Translations under genes and position numbers: made by a program
The notes under the pieces: model-generated
What the model saw: the letters and a program-made list of their open reading frames with translations, nothing else
Databases searched by the model: none
What the model was told of the DNA's origin: nothing
DNA from: an uncultured Methylococcaceae bacterium
GTDB lineage: Bacteria; Pseudomonadota; Gammaproteobacteria; Methylococcales; Methylomonadaceae
Direction: 5' to 3'
Assembly: GCA_903903365.1 (NCBI GenBank)
Contig: CAIUYS010000129.1
Location: 1 to 20,369 of the forward strand
Length of the DNA: 20,369 nt
Shown: positions 1 to 7,817 of the stretch, piece by piece
Layout of the letters: the number at the start of each line of letters is the position of its first letter
How positions within the stretch are numbered: the first letter of the stretch is position 1

Positions 1-197
1 ATGGCGTGAATGGCCCTCGTTTACTGGAAATAAACCCGCGTCCTTCCGGCGGTTTTGGTATGGCCTGTTTATCCGGTGCGCATTTGGCCTATATCGCCTT
101 GCAAAGCATTAAAGGCAAAACCATCAGGCAACCGGTTATTCAGTACGGGCTTAAGGTGACTGAAATTAACACGCCGGTGGTGTTGCACAATTTGTAA
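1..197 (+). CDS. ATP-grasp family enzyme, C-terminal end only (5' truncated by window)
   Basis: The open frame enters at the window edge (codons in phase with base 3) and ends at TAA 195-197. The visible ~65 residues carry LLEINPRPSGG, the typical last metal-binding strand of ATP-grasp ligases, where the Glu and Asn bind Mg-ATP and the Arg follows. ATP-grasp enzymes join a carboxylate to an amine or thiol through an acyl-phosphate; the substrate here cannot be read. The downstream phosphoribosyltransferase, HAD and citrate-lyase-like genes are its usual companions in the Ter-linked biosynthetic cluster, which supports the call. A GTG at 6 is in frame but lies inside the domain, so it is not the start. 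Confidence 0.8.
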   Translation, partial: GVNGPRLLEINPRPSGGFGMACLSGAHLAYIALQSIKGKTIRQPVIQYGLKVTEINTPVVLHNL

Positions 198-379
198 TAA
201 GGCGATATCCAAGAATGAATATACACTTATGGCGCAGGGAATGGATATAAAGACCTGCAAGTGGTGTCTGTTTTTTCGCAGGAAATCGCTTAAGGTTTTG
301 TTTAATTCTGATAAAAATACCTCTGTAACCTAATGTTTTTATAGCAATCAATCTCACGAACATTAGGCGGTCTTAAATA

Positions 380-709
380 ATGCCCTTCAATAAAATAAAT
401 TTTTTAGTTATTAAATACATCAAGCCCATCGAAATGATCGGTGTACTCATGCGGATTTTCAGTTTCTCCTTGGTGAGTTGGCTGGGTGCAGAAAGTCCGT
501 TCTTTTTTGTCTGGGCTTTTAACACGACCGATGCAGTAATCCTTTCCTGGTGTTCCATTCTTAAAAAAGATAACGCCTAAACCTTGCTGAATGTCTTTTG
601 GATTCTGGTGGGTATCGTTGGTATGCTGAGAGCCAGTGCTTTTTCATTCATGGACTTTAAAATTGCCGTGTTGCATGTCCTGGTGCAATTCGCCACCCTT
701 TTCAATTAA
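380..709 (+). pseudogene. Small membrane protein gene interrupted by an in-frame TAA
   Basis: The frame starts at ATG 380 and hits TAA at 578-580 after 66 residues. The same frame then stays open for 42 more codons to TAA 707-709. Both halves look like one coherent small membrane protein. Hydrophobic stretches lie around residues 18-35 and 38-60 of the first half and 4-16 and 26-40 of the second, with a charged KKDN loop at the break. A single change from a Tyr codon (TAC or TAT) to TAA would explain the split. I do not know a name for the family. It sits between the ATP-grasp gene and the phosphoribosyltransferase gene, on the same strand. Alternatives are two separate short peptides, a sequencing error, or stop readthrough. 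Confidence 0.55.
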
Positions 710-742
710 TAATCCACCCAATAGCGCCACACAGAACACACT

Positions 743-1942
743 ATGCAAAAAACAGTCACGATCAAATTAGAAACCGGTACACTTCAGCTCGATGTAGAGC
801 CCGGACACATTCCACTGAAGCGTTTGCTGGGTTTTGCGGCACGGGTCAGCAGTAAACGTAAATTTTTGCTGGTCAGCAAAGTGTTGGGTAAGCATTATCC
901 GGTTTCACCCAAACTCATGAGCTGGTCTTATCGCGCCTTGGCAAGAGCTGTGTTAAAGAAAGGGGTCGGGGAGTCGTCATTGTGGATTGGCATGGCAGAA
1001 ACTGCCACCGGTTTGGGTTATGGGGTATTTGAAGCGGCTTGCCATGCGGGCGTGCAAAAGGCTTTGTTTATGCAAACAACCCGTTATCACCTGGATAAAA
1101 CAGACCGGCTTGAGTTTGAAGAAGCGCATAGTCATGCTACTGACTTTTTTCTGTATTATCCTATGTACCCGGATTACCGAAAACAATTTTTAAATGCAGA
1201 AACCCTGGTATTGATTGATGATGAAATCAGTACAGGCAAAACTTTTTTACGTCTGATTAAAGCCTATCAAGCGGTTAATCCAGTCTTGCGTAAGGTGTTT
1301 ATCGTCAGCCTGGTTAATTTTGCGCATCCTGATGACCGTGCTGCTTTGGAATTACAAGCGGGGGTTGCGGTGGAATGGATCTGTTTCAGGCAGGGTTTGT
1401 TACATTTTGAAGATAGTCAAAATGCAGCCATTGATAATATTACTGTTAATGTGTCAGGTAATGGCACCTGTAAAAAACATTTATTGGCTTGGCCGGGGCG
1501 ACTGGGTATGGCGGCGCCGATTAGTTTGGATGCTGATATCGTTGAGCAATTAGTCCACAGCGGTTTTAACTGCGAGTCCAATGATAGTCGGCCCATTTTG
1601 GTATTAGGCACCGGCGAATGCAACGCCCCGGCTTATTTGCTGGGACGGGCGCTGGAAGGTAACGGTTTTAACGTAAAGGTGCAAAGCACCACACGTTCAC
1701 CGATTCATCAGGGCAACGATATTGGGTTGGTGTGTCAATTTGAAGACAACTACGAAGACGGCATTCCCAATTTTATTTACAATTTAAATCCGGATGATTA
1801 TCGCGACATTATTTTGTGTCATGAAACGCCGCTTAATCAAGCATTAACCGACCGACTGCACGCATGGCAAGCCATTAGTGCACGATTTGAACTTAAACAA
1901 CCACAATCAAACCATGCAAAGCTACATTTTTTTAGACCTTGA
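743..1942 (+). CDS. Phosphoribosyltransferase with C-terminal TRSP domain
   Basis: 399 residues. The N-terminal half is a type I phosphoribosyltransferase fold: residues 156-167 read VLIDDEISTGKT, the PRPP-binding loop with its two acidic residues followed by the TGKT turn. The region around 82-95 (GMAETATGLGYG) would be a second substrate loop. The C-terminal part (about 285-395) starts with VLGTGE (287-292) and contains TTRSP at 316-320, the signature that names the TRSP domain. In the Ter-linked gene clusters such proteins are proposed to form an N-glycosidic bond between a base and phosphoribose. It lacks an obvious Shine-Dalgarno sequence at ATG 743. Its 3' end overlaps the HAD gene by 29 nt, which points to one transcript with the next three genes. 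Confidence 0.85.
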   Translation: MQKTVTIKLETGTLQLDVEPGHIPLKRLLGFAARVSSKRKFLLVSKVLGKHYPVSPKLMSWSYRALARAVLKKGVGESSLWIGMAETATGLGYGVFEAACHAGVQKALFMQTTRYHLDKTDRLEFEEAHSHATDFFLYYPMYPDYRKQFLNAETLVLIDDEISTGKTFLRLIKAYQAVNPVLRKVFIVSLVNFAHPDDRAALELQAGVAVEWICFRQGLLHFEDSQNAAIDNITVNVSGNGTCKKHLLAWPGRLGMAAPISLDADIVEQLVHSGFNCESNDSRPILVLGTGECNAPAYLLGRALEGNGFNVKVQSTTRSPIHQGNDIGLVCQFEDNYEDGIPNFIYNLNPDDYRDIILCHETPLNQALTDRLHAWQAISARFELKQPQSNHAKLHFFRP

Positions 1943-2669
1943 TGACACGCTGTTCCAGACCTTGAGAAAATGTGCCTTGGGTGCTGATGATCCCCAGTTA
2001 CAGGTTCGAGCTTGTTTGCCTGATGGCACACCCAATTCTTTCGCGACCCACAAACAGCAATGGTTGTGGCATTGGCTGACCTTAGGTTTCAAAATCGTGC
2101 CGGTTACCGGACGGGACGGCCATGCTTTTAATCGGGTTATGTTGCCTTTTCAGGAAGAAGTGGTCTTAAATCATGGTGCCGTTATTCTGGATAAAGACCG
2201 TACTATTGATCGTGTGTGGATGGACGGCATGATGCAAGCCTTACCGGCATATCATGATAAGTTACTCGAAGTGTGGGCCGAAATTGAGGGCTATTGCCAG
2301 CGCTTTACCGGTTTTAAAACCCACTTGGTTAATGACTTTGAAGTCACGTGGTATGGCGTCATCAAGCATGTGGACGGGACTGAAACGGTATTAAAAACAG
2401 TGCTCGACAGCATTATAAAATCGCATCCGCATATTCTGGACGGCAGTTTGTATTGGCATTTAAATGGCAATAATCTGGCGGTTTTACCCAAGATTATCAA
2501 CAAGGAAAGTGCAGTCCGTTATTTGATTAATGGCTACAAACAGCAACATCCCGAACTAGTAACTTTTGGGGCCGGCGATAGTAACACCGACGCACCTTTT
2601 ATGGGGCTGTGTGATTATGCGTTAATTCCAAAAAATACGCAGTTGTATCAATCGCTGGCTTTTGCTTAA
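1914..2669 (+). CDS. HAD-superfamily hydrolase of the Ter-linked cluster
   Basis: 251 residues from ATG 1914. I chose this start because the first catalytic motif then sits where HAD proteins have it: DLDDTLF at residues 8-14, with D8 as nucleophile and D10 as acid/base. A GTG at 1878 would add 12 residues unlike the family. Motif II is the Thr of VTGRD (63-67), motif III is a Lys near 193-197, and motif IV is GDSNTDAPF with D222 and D226. The cap lies between 80 and 190, so this is a C2-type (Cof-like) layout. Expected role: removing a phosphate from a sugar-phosphate or nucleotide-like intermediate made by the neighbouring enzymes (inferred). It overlaps the gene before by 29 nt, and its TAA shares one base with the next ATG. 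Confidence 0.85.
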   Translation: MQSYIFLDLDDTLFQTLRKCALGADDPQLQVRACLPDGTPNSFATHKQQWLWHWLTLGFKIVPVTGRDGHAFNRVMLPFQEEVVLNHGAVILDKDRTIDRVWMDGMMQALPAYHDKLLEVWAEIEGYCQRFTGFKTHLVNDFEVTWYGVIKHVDGTETVLKTVLDSIIKSHPHILDGSLYWHLNGNNLAVLPKIINKESAVRYLINGYKQQHPELVTFGAGDSNTDAPFMGLCDYALIPKNTQLYQSLAFA

Positions 2670-3769
2670 TGAAAAACAGGATGCCTTTTACCGGCAGTTA
2701 CACACCTGACGATGTACAATTTTTGTTAAAACCGATGATGCTGGTTGATACGCCGGTACACCTTAAAGAAGCATTGATTCAATCCGGTCAGAAACATTAT
2801 TCCGAAATGCTGACCCACGAATCCTTGCCACCGCCTGACTATTTGCCTTTGTTTTACCGAGCCATGACCTTAAATCAGGATCGTATGGCTGAGCATTTGC
2901 TGTTGTTGGCGGAGGGTATTTTAGCGACACGTCCGCAAGGCATTACGTTGGTGTCGTTGGCTCGCGCAGGAACGCCGGTGGGAGTGTTGCTTAAGCATGT
3001 TTTAAAACGTCATTTTAATGTCGACGTTAAACATTTCTCTATTTCGATTCTTAGAGATGTCGGCATAGACCCAAATGCTTTGCGTTATATTTTGCAAAAT
3101 CACCCGCCGGAGTCATTGGTTTTTGTTGATGGCTGGACAGGAAAAGGCGTTATCGCACGGCAGTTGGCAACCAGTTTACAGGCTTTTGCAGTCAGTGACG
3201 GCATCGCTATTCCGCCTGAGTTATATGTGTTAACGGATTTATCAGGGTGGGCGACGGTTGCGGCGGCTTCGGAAGATTATTTAATTCCTTCCTGTATTTT
3301 AAATGCCACTATATCCGGTCTGGTGAGTCGGTCAGTTTATGACCCACACACCGCCAGTCCTACTGATTTTCATGGCTGTCTTTATTATGAGCAGTTTGCC
3401 GAACACGATTTATCGACTTATTTTATAGAGTCAATACTTGAGCGAGTGGATTTCATAAAGCCTAATTTTGGCGGCCGATTTACCGATCATTCAGGTCATT
3501 GCAAACAATTACAGATGACTTCGCTGGCGTTTTTACACTGGGTTGCCGAACGTTACGGCATTAGCCATCACAATTATATTAAGCCCGGTATTGGTGAAGC
3601 AACGCGTGTATTATTGCGTCGTGAAGCACAGTTATTATTGTTAAAAGATTTGGATTGTGAAGCGACTCAACATTTACGCTGGTTAGCCGAGTCCAAGTCA
3701 ATTCCGATAGCGGTTTTTAAAGATTTACCGTATCGTGCAGTCGCGCTAATTAAAGAGATTGAATTATGA
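2669..3769 (+). CDS. StiP-type phosphoribosyltransferase with PELOTA-like C-terminal domain
   Basis: 366 residues. Proteins of this family are often labelled 'cysteine protease StiP', but the sequence shows a phosphoribosyltransferase. Residues 150-160 (LVFVDGWTGKG) match a PRPP-binding loop, and SLARAGTPVG (96-105) is the usual small-residue loop on the preceding strand. The last ~65 residues (about 302-366, from YIKPGIGEATRVLL onward) resemble the PELOTA/L7Ae-like RNA-binding tail reported for this family; that part is a weaker call. It starts one base into the stop of the HAD gene and overlaps the next gene by 4 nt (ATGA). Together with the TRSP protein it gives the cluster two phosphoribosyltransferases, the pairing described for the Ter-associated module. 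Confidence 0.82.
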   Translation: MKNRMPFTGSYTPDDVQFLLKPMMLVDTPVHLKEALIQSGQKHYSEMLTHESLPPPDYLPLFYRAMTLNQDRMAEHLLLLAEGILATRPQGITLVSLARAGTPVGVLLKHVLKRHFNVDVKHFSISILRDVGIDPNALRYILQNHPPESLVFVDGWTGKGVIARQLATSLQAFAVSDGIAIPPELYVLTDLSGWATVAAASEDYLIPSCILNATISGLVSRSVYDPHTASPTDFHGCLYYEQFAEHDLSTYFIESILERVDFIKPNFGGRFTDHSGHCKQLQMTSLAFLHWVAERYGISHHNYIKPGIGEATRVLLRREAQLLLLKDLDCEATQHLRWLAESKSIPIAVFKDLPYRAVALIKEIEL

Positions 3770-4701
3770 GCCTACAATTAAAGTCTTTTTCACCCTGGAT
3801 GTTGGGGGCGCCGCTTTATATGCCGGGAAATCGCCGCGACATTATGGAAATCGCCAATGGCGAAAAGTATTCCATGTTGCGCTCAATGATTTTTTGTACG
3901 GAGGATGCAATATCAAAGTCTGAGGTGGATAGCTGTGTGCGCCACATCGGTTTATGCCTGCAAGGCTTTAGAGACTCTTCCACTCGATTCAGGTTTATTC
4001 GTGCCAGAAATCCGGAAATTTTGGCGCGTTTACTGGAGCTTCCCGATATTGAAAAAGTGGATGGGTTTGTACTGCCAAAGTTTACCGAAGACGTATTTCA
4101 TGCGTATTTTGATCAATTGCAGGGTACGACTTTTAAGGTGATGCCCACACTTGAAACCAAAGAGGTTTTTGATATTAATGCAATGACGGCACTGCGTCAG
4201 GGTTTGTTGCAGGATGATATTGCAAAGCGCGTGTTGATGCTTAGAATTGGCGGCAATGACCTGATGAATCTTTTAGGTATTCGTCGACCCCGCTCTTTTA
4301 CGATTTATGAAACGCCTCTGGGCAATGTGATCTCACAACTGGTGACTATTTTTAAGCCTTATGGCTTTTCACTGTCAGCCCCGGTGTTTGAATATCTGGA
4401 TGATTCGACTACTTTACAAAAAGAAATGAAGCTGGATTTGGCGTATGGTTTACTGGGTAAAACCGCCATCCATCCTACGCAAGTACCCACCATTGAGGCG
4501 GCCTACGCAGTTGATATTGAAGATTACGAGATGGCGCTAAGTTTAAGCGACACAGAAGCGCCGGCTGTTTTTAGAATGCACGATGCCATGTGTGAAGTGG
4601 CAACCCATCAAAATTGGGCAACCGATATTATTAATCGACAACGCTGTTATGGCGTTAAAGATGCCTTGTTATTGAAAGAATACGCTGAGTTGTCTGTTTA
4701 A
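3766..4701 (+). CDS. HpcH/HpaI aldolase / citrate lyase beta-like TIM-barrel enzyme
   Basis: 311 residues. It has the layout of CitE-like C-C bond lyases: YMPGNRRD (18-25) near the N-terminus, an Arg at the end of a strand (RFIRARN, 76-82), GFVLPK (100-105), the metal-binding Glu in MPTLETKE (126-133), GGNDLMNLLG (162-171) and GKTAIHPTQV (231-240). Such enzymes cleave or form C-C bonds next to a carboxylate or thioester carbonyl with Mg2+. The exact substrate is unknown; in this cluster it is proposed to act on the sugar- or nucleoside-like intermediate. The start overlaps the previous stop as ATGA, so translation is probably coupled. It is the last gene of the tightly packed block; a 71-nt gap follows. 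Confidence 0.85.
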   Translation: MSLQLKSFSPWMLGAPLYMPGNRRDIMEIANGEKYSMLRSMIFCTEDAISKSEVDSCVRHIGLCLQGFRDSSTRFRFIRARNPEILARLLELPDIEKVDGFVLPKFTEDVFHAYFDQLQGTTFKVMPTLETKEVFDINAMTALRQGLLQDDIAKRVLMLRIGGNDLMNLLGIRRPRSFTIYETPLGNVISQLVTIFKPYGFSLSAPVFEYLDDSTTLQKEMKLDLAYGLLGKTAIHPTQVPTIEAAYAVDIEDYEMALSLSDTEAPAVFRMHDAMCEVATHQNWATDIINRQRCYGVKDALLLKEYAELSV

Positions 4702-4772
4702 AGATTTAAAAATGTTAAAATGGATAACCAGTAAAATTTAAAACACCCATACCTAAAACCAGGAGAGTACAC

Positions 4773-5225
4773 ATGAGTTTCGATAGTTTTCTTAGTCAAC
4801 TTAAATCCAAAGCCAATGAGTTAAAAACAGAGGCCTTGAAATATAAAAACAAGGATTTTTTAAATGCAGCCATGGCGGGTTCCGCTCTGATTGCCATGGC
4901 TGATGGCAGCATCAGCTCTGAAGAAAAACAAAAACTGATCAAGTTTATCGAAAGCAATGATGCGCTGTCGATTTTTACCACCAGTGATGTTATTAAAGCG
5001 TTTCAGGATTTTGTTGGCCAACTGGAATTTGATAAAGACATCGGTGAAGCCAAAGCTTATCAAGCTATAGGCAAAATGAAATCCAATACGGAAGCCTCGC
5101 GCTTGCTGGTTCGGATGATTATTGCCATTGCCTCGTCTGATGGTCTTTTTGATAGCGATGAAAAAAAGATAGCCATTAAAATAGCCAAAGAATTAGGTAT
5201 AAATCCGTCTGAATTTGAATTGTAA
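4773..5225 (+). CDS. terB: TerB-family tellurite resistance protein
   Basis: 150 residues, the usual TerB size and all-helical. The two halves repeat a helix ending in a short acidic loop, MADGSISSEE (42-51) and SSDGLFDSDEKK (121-132), the ADG-type motif that holds metal in TerB. TerB is a soluble cytoplasmic or membrane-associated protein that works with the TerC membrane protein and TerD-like calcium-binding proteins in stress tolerance (family knowledge). It has a clear Shine-Dalgarno sequence, AGGAGAG at 4761-4767, five bases before ATG, stronger than those of the genes before it, so it may be made at a higher level. No terC or terD gene is visible here. Its presence behind the biosynthetic block supports assigning the whole region to a Ter system. 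Confidence 0.85.
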   Translation: MSFDSFLSQLKSKANELKTEALKYKNKDFLNAAMAGSALIAMADGSISSEEKQKLIKFIESNDALSIFTTSDVIKAFQDFVGQLEFDKDIGEAKAYQAIGKMKSNTEASRLLVRMIIAIASSDGLFDSDEKKIAIKIAKELGINPSEFEL

Positions 5226-5244
5226 GTGACTTAAGACAATAACA

Positions 5245-5375
5245 CCACGAAGACACGAAGGACACGAAGAAAAAGCCAAATCAGACTATTATATTTATAT
5301 TGCATAGCCGTTCAGTCTTTCGGTAACGTTCTATAGTTTTGCATCACTTTTAATAATCTCGTGTTTTTCGTGGAT
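5245..5375. repeat. Intergenic element: tandem CACGAAG units with an inverted partner
   Basis: Three near-identical 8-9 bp units based on ACACGAAG lie at 5245-5269. About 90 bp further on, CTCGTGTTTTTCGTGG (5359-5374) reads as their inverted complement. The element fills the gap between the convergent terB and cpdA genes. Similar CACGAAG-rich intergenic sequence is familiar from many bacterial genomes. It could serve as a weak bidirectional terminator, but no strong stem plus T-run is seen. Confidence 0.5.
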
Positions 5376-5404
5376 TAATTGATTTTTCAGGTTAGCGCTA
5401 AACA

Positions 5405-6196
5405 TTAGTAACCCCGTGTATCCAACTGCAATCCATTTAACGACTCAGGGAGTCGGGTAATACCGGATTCAATTCGGCCATTTTCATGCAGTTTTATCAA
5501 GCGATAACCGGGAGCGGCGGTATCCAGGCTGAAGGTTTCACTTTTCGGTGTAAATTGAAAGCAGGTTGACGGTGTTCCAAAAATGCGCAGCGCCCCGATT
5601 GTTATATCCATGGCTTGATGGATATGTCCGGAAGTGACAGCTTTTGCTTGTGGATATTTTTCCAGTATTGTCAAAAACGTCTCGCTGTTTTCAATAATCA
5701 TGGTGTCCAGCCAGGCACTTTTGGTTTCCAGACAATTATGATGTACTGCGATCAGTGCATGATGATTGGGATTGCTGGTCAGGCAATCTTCCAAAAACAG
5801 CAATTCCTGTTTTGATAAACGACCACCGGTAGCGCCCGGTATCTGGCTATTGAGGCAAATCAGTTGCCAGTTTTCCAATAAAACCTGTTTTTGGCAATTT
5901 ACTTGAGGGGTGTTAAAAGTCTGCTGCATCAGTTCATAAATATCATGATTACCGGGAAGGCAGATACAGGGAGTGTTAGTGGCTTCAAGTTTTTGCAAGA
6001 TACGTTGGTAGCTTGCGGGGCATGGATTTTGAGTCAGGTCGCCGGTAACCAGAATTAAATCAAAATGATGATGCTCGGCAAAAGCCAGCTCAAGAATTGC
6101 ATGAAAATAATGCTCGGTATTGATACCCAGAAAGGTTTCATCCAAACCAGGCAGAATGTGCAGGTCTGTTATTTGTAATATCGCTAGGGCGGTCAT
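5405..6196 (-). CDS. cpdA: 3',5'-cyclic AMP phosphodiesterase, CpdA type
   Basis: 263 residues, close to the 275 of E. coli CpdA. Calcineurin-like metallophosphoesterase motifs follow in order: TDLH (D11, H13), GD at 52-53, GNHD (82-85), HH at 152-153 and GHIH (190-193), which bind the two metal ions. The C-terminal block PSTCFQFTP...FSLDTAAPGYR is the part most specific to CpdA. The enzyme hydrolyses cAMP to AMP and so limits CRP-type signalling. It starts 8 nt after the argA stop on the same strand, so the two are likely co-transcribed; this is not the E. coli arrangement. No good ribosome site is visible, so translation may depend on argA. Confidence 0.88.
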   Translation of the reverse strand: MTALAILQITDLHILPGLDETFLGINTEHYFHAILELAFAEHHHFDLILVTGDLTQNPCPASYQRILQKLEATNTPCICLPGNHDIYELMQQTFNTPQVNCQKQVLLENWQLICLNSQIPGATGGRLSKQELLFLEDCLTSNPNHHALIAVHHNCLETKSAWLDTMIIENSETFLTILEKYPQAKAVTSGHIHQAMDITIGALRIFGTPSTCFQFTPKSETFSLDTAAPGYRLIKLHENGRIESGITRLPESLNGLQLDTRGY

Positions 6197-6204
6197 GATT
6201 GAGG

Positions 6205-7521
6205 TTATTCAATAGTCTTAACAAAAATCTTGGAGTTTCTTTGCGGATTGTACAGTGCCTTGAGTGGGGCGGGAAGGCTGTTGATATCTGACGCTAAAAA
6301 GCCGCGCTCAATAAACCAGTGCATGGTTTGAGTTGATAATACAAATAATTTTTTAAGAGCGAGCTGTCCGGCCTTTTGATAGACATAGTTAAGCAGTCGG
6401 TTGCCGCGTGCCGATCCTTGGTAATCGGGATGGACGGCAAGACAGGCAATCGCGCCGAATCGGCCTTGTTCATTGGGATGCAGAGCGGTGCAGCCGATGA
6501 TCAACCCGTCCCGTTCGATAATGATATAGTCCGCTATTTCCATTTCAATTTTTTCTCTGGAACGTTTAGCTAAGATGCCTTGTTGTTCCAAGGGCTTAAT
6601 CAACTCCAGAATACCGCCTATATCATTGAGTGTGGCCGGCCGTAATTCTTCAAAAGGGGTGGAACTAATCAGCGTACCGATACCGTCACGGCTAAATAAT
6701 TCAAGTAACAGCGCCCCATTAATCGTTCGATTAATCAAATGCACACGCTCTATTCCGGCACGGCAACTTTGAATGGCCGCTTTAAGAGGCTGGCTAATCG
6801 TGTCGTCAATATCAGTGTGCTGTTGCAGAAAAGTATCCGCTTCATCCGTAGTCATTTGCCGAATTTGCTCGCCGTTATCCGGATTGCAACAAGTTTGCTC
6901 CGTTAACAGGATTAATTTTTCCGCTTTTAATGCAATTGAAACGGCTGTGGCAACCTGTTCAGCCGACAAATTAAAAATTTCTCCGCTGGGCGAATAGCCA
7001 ATCGGCGAGATCAACACGATATTATTTTGGTCGAGTTGTTGATGAATCGCTGCACTGTCAATACGCCGAACTTCACCGGTATGGCAGTAATCAATCCCGT
7101 CTATTACACCGATGGGTTTGGCCGTGACAAAATTACCGGAAGCCACTTTAAGCCCGCTTCCCGCCATCGGCGAATTTGCCAGCCCCATGGACAACAAAGC
7201 TTCAATTTCTACACGCACCAATCCCGCCGCTTCTTTAACGCATTGCAGAGCCAGATCATCGGTAATACGCAAGTGCTGATGAAAGAGGGCAGGGGCGTTG
7301 AGCTTGGACAGTCGCTGATCTATCTGCGGGCGTATCCCATGAACCAAAACCAGACGAATCCCCAAGCTACTAAGCAGTGCAAAGTCGTGGACAAGATGAT
7401 CAAAATCATCAGCTAACACCGCCTCGCCACCAAAAGAAATAACAAAGGTTTTATTACGATGCGCGTGGATGTAAGGCGATGAGTCTCTAAACCAACTGAC
7501 GAAAGAGTTTTGTGTATTCAT
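6205..7521 (-). CDS. argA: Amino-acid N-acetyltransferase (N-acetylglutamate synthase)
   Basis: 438 residues from ATG 7521, close to E. coli ArgA (443). The frame stays open to 7692, but that stretch overlaps the toxin gene and has no family resemblance, so ATG 7521 is preferred. The N-terminal two thirds is an amino-acid-kinase fold: FVISFGGEAV (26-35), LVLVHG (57-62), LISPIGYSPSGE (170-181); in this family it binds arginine for feedback control. A GNAT domain covers about 291-438, with the acetyl-CoA loop at HPDYQGSARGNRLL (364-377). It makes N-acetylglutamate, the first step of arginine synthesis. The start lies 5 nt after the toxin stop and has no clear Shine-Dalgarno sequence, and cpdA follows after 8 nt. 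Confidence 0.92.
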   Translation of the reverse strand: MNTQNSFVSWFRDSSPYIHAHRNKTFVISFGGEAVLADDFDHLVHDFALLSSLGIRLVLVHGIRPQIDQRLSKLNAPALFHQHLRITDDLALQCVKEAAGLVRVEIEALLSMGLANSPMAGSGLKVASGNFVTAKPIGVIDGIDYCHTGEVRRIDSAAIHQQLDQNNIVLISPIGYSPSGEIFNLSAEQVATAVSIALKAEKLILLTEQTCCNPDNGEQIRQMTTDEADTFLQQHTDIDDTISQPLKAAIQSCRAGIERVHLINRTINGALLLELFSRDGIGTLISSTPFEELRPATLNDIGGILELIKPLEQQGILAKRSREKIEMEIADYIIIERDGLIIGCTALHPNEQGRFGAIACLAVHPDYQGSARGNRLLNYVYQKAGQLALKKLFVLSTQTMHWFIERGFLASDINSLPAPLKALYNPQRNSKIFVKTIE

Positions 7522-7526
7522 GATGG

Positions 7527-7817
7527 CTATTTTCGTGATTGCCAATAATTGGGCGGCTTTCTTATGTGCATAACAGCGATTATTTCTATCTGAGCAGATC
7601 TTGTTCGAAAAATAATCGCATAAGGAAAATGCAATAGCCGACATTTTCTGACGTCGTCCTCTATCTTTCGATACAGCAACGGGGTTCGGCATACTCTGTT
7701 GATAGCATCTTCAATAGCCTCAATAAAACGTTTTTCTAAGCCTGCCTGTTGTTTTTTATAAAACAAAACAGTCTGTTCCAATTCTTCTTGTGCTTGAGGA
7801 TGCAGGAAATATTTCAT
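7527..7817 (-). CDS. RelE/ParE-family toxin of a type II toxin-antitoxin pair
   Basis: 96 residues, basic and compact, with the standard order of this fold: an N-terminal strand (KYFLHPQAQEEL), two helices (about 11-45) ending in FIEAIEDAINRV, PLLYRKIEDDVRKCRL, and the final strands FPYAIIFRTR and IEIIAVMHIRKPPNYW. Homologues either cut mRNA on the ribosome or poison gyrase; the sequence alone does not say which. The start overlaps the antitoxin stop by 4 nt (ATGA), the usual antitoxin-first order. Its stop is only 5 nt from argA. Confidence 0.88.
   Translation of the reverse strand: MKYFLHPQAQEELEQTVLFYKKQQAGLEKRFIEAIEDAINRVCRTPLLYRKIEDDVRKCRLLHFPYAIIFRTRSAQIEIIAVMHIRKPPNYWQSRK

Noticed and set aside
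329..367. Stem CCTAATGTT / AACATTAGG upstream of the interrupted membrane-protein gene
   Set aside because: It has a 20-base loop and no T-run, and is too weak to call a terminator or riboswitch.
7522..7692. Upstream extension of argA to ATG 7692
   Set aside because: The extra 57 residues overlap the toxin gene in another frame and do not resemble ArgA; ATG 7521 gives the family length.
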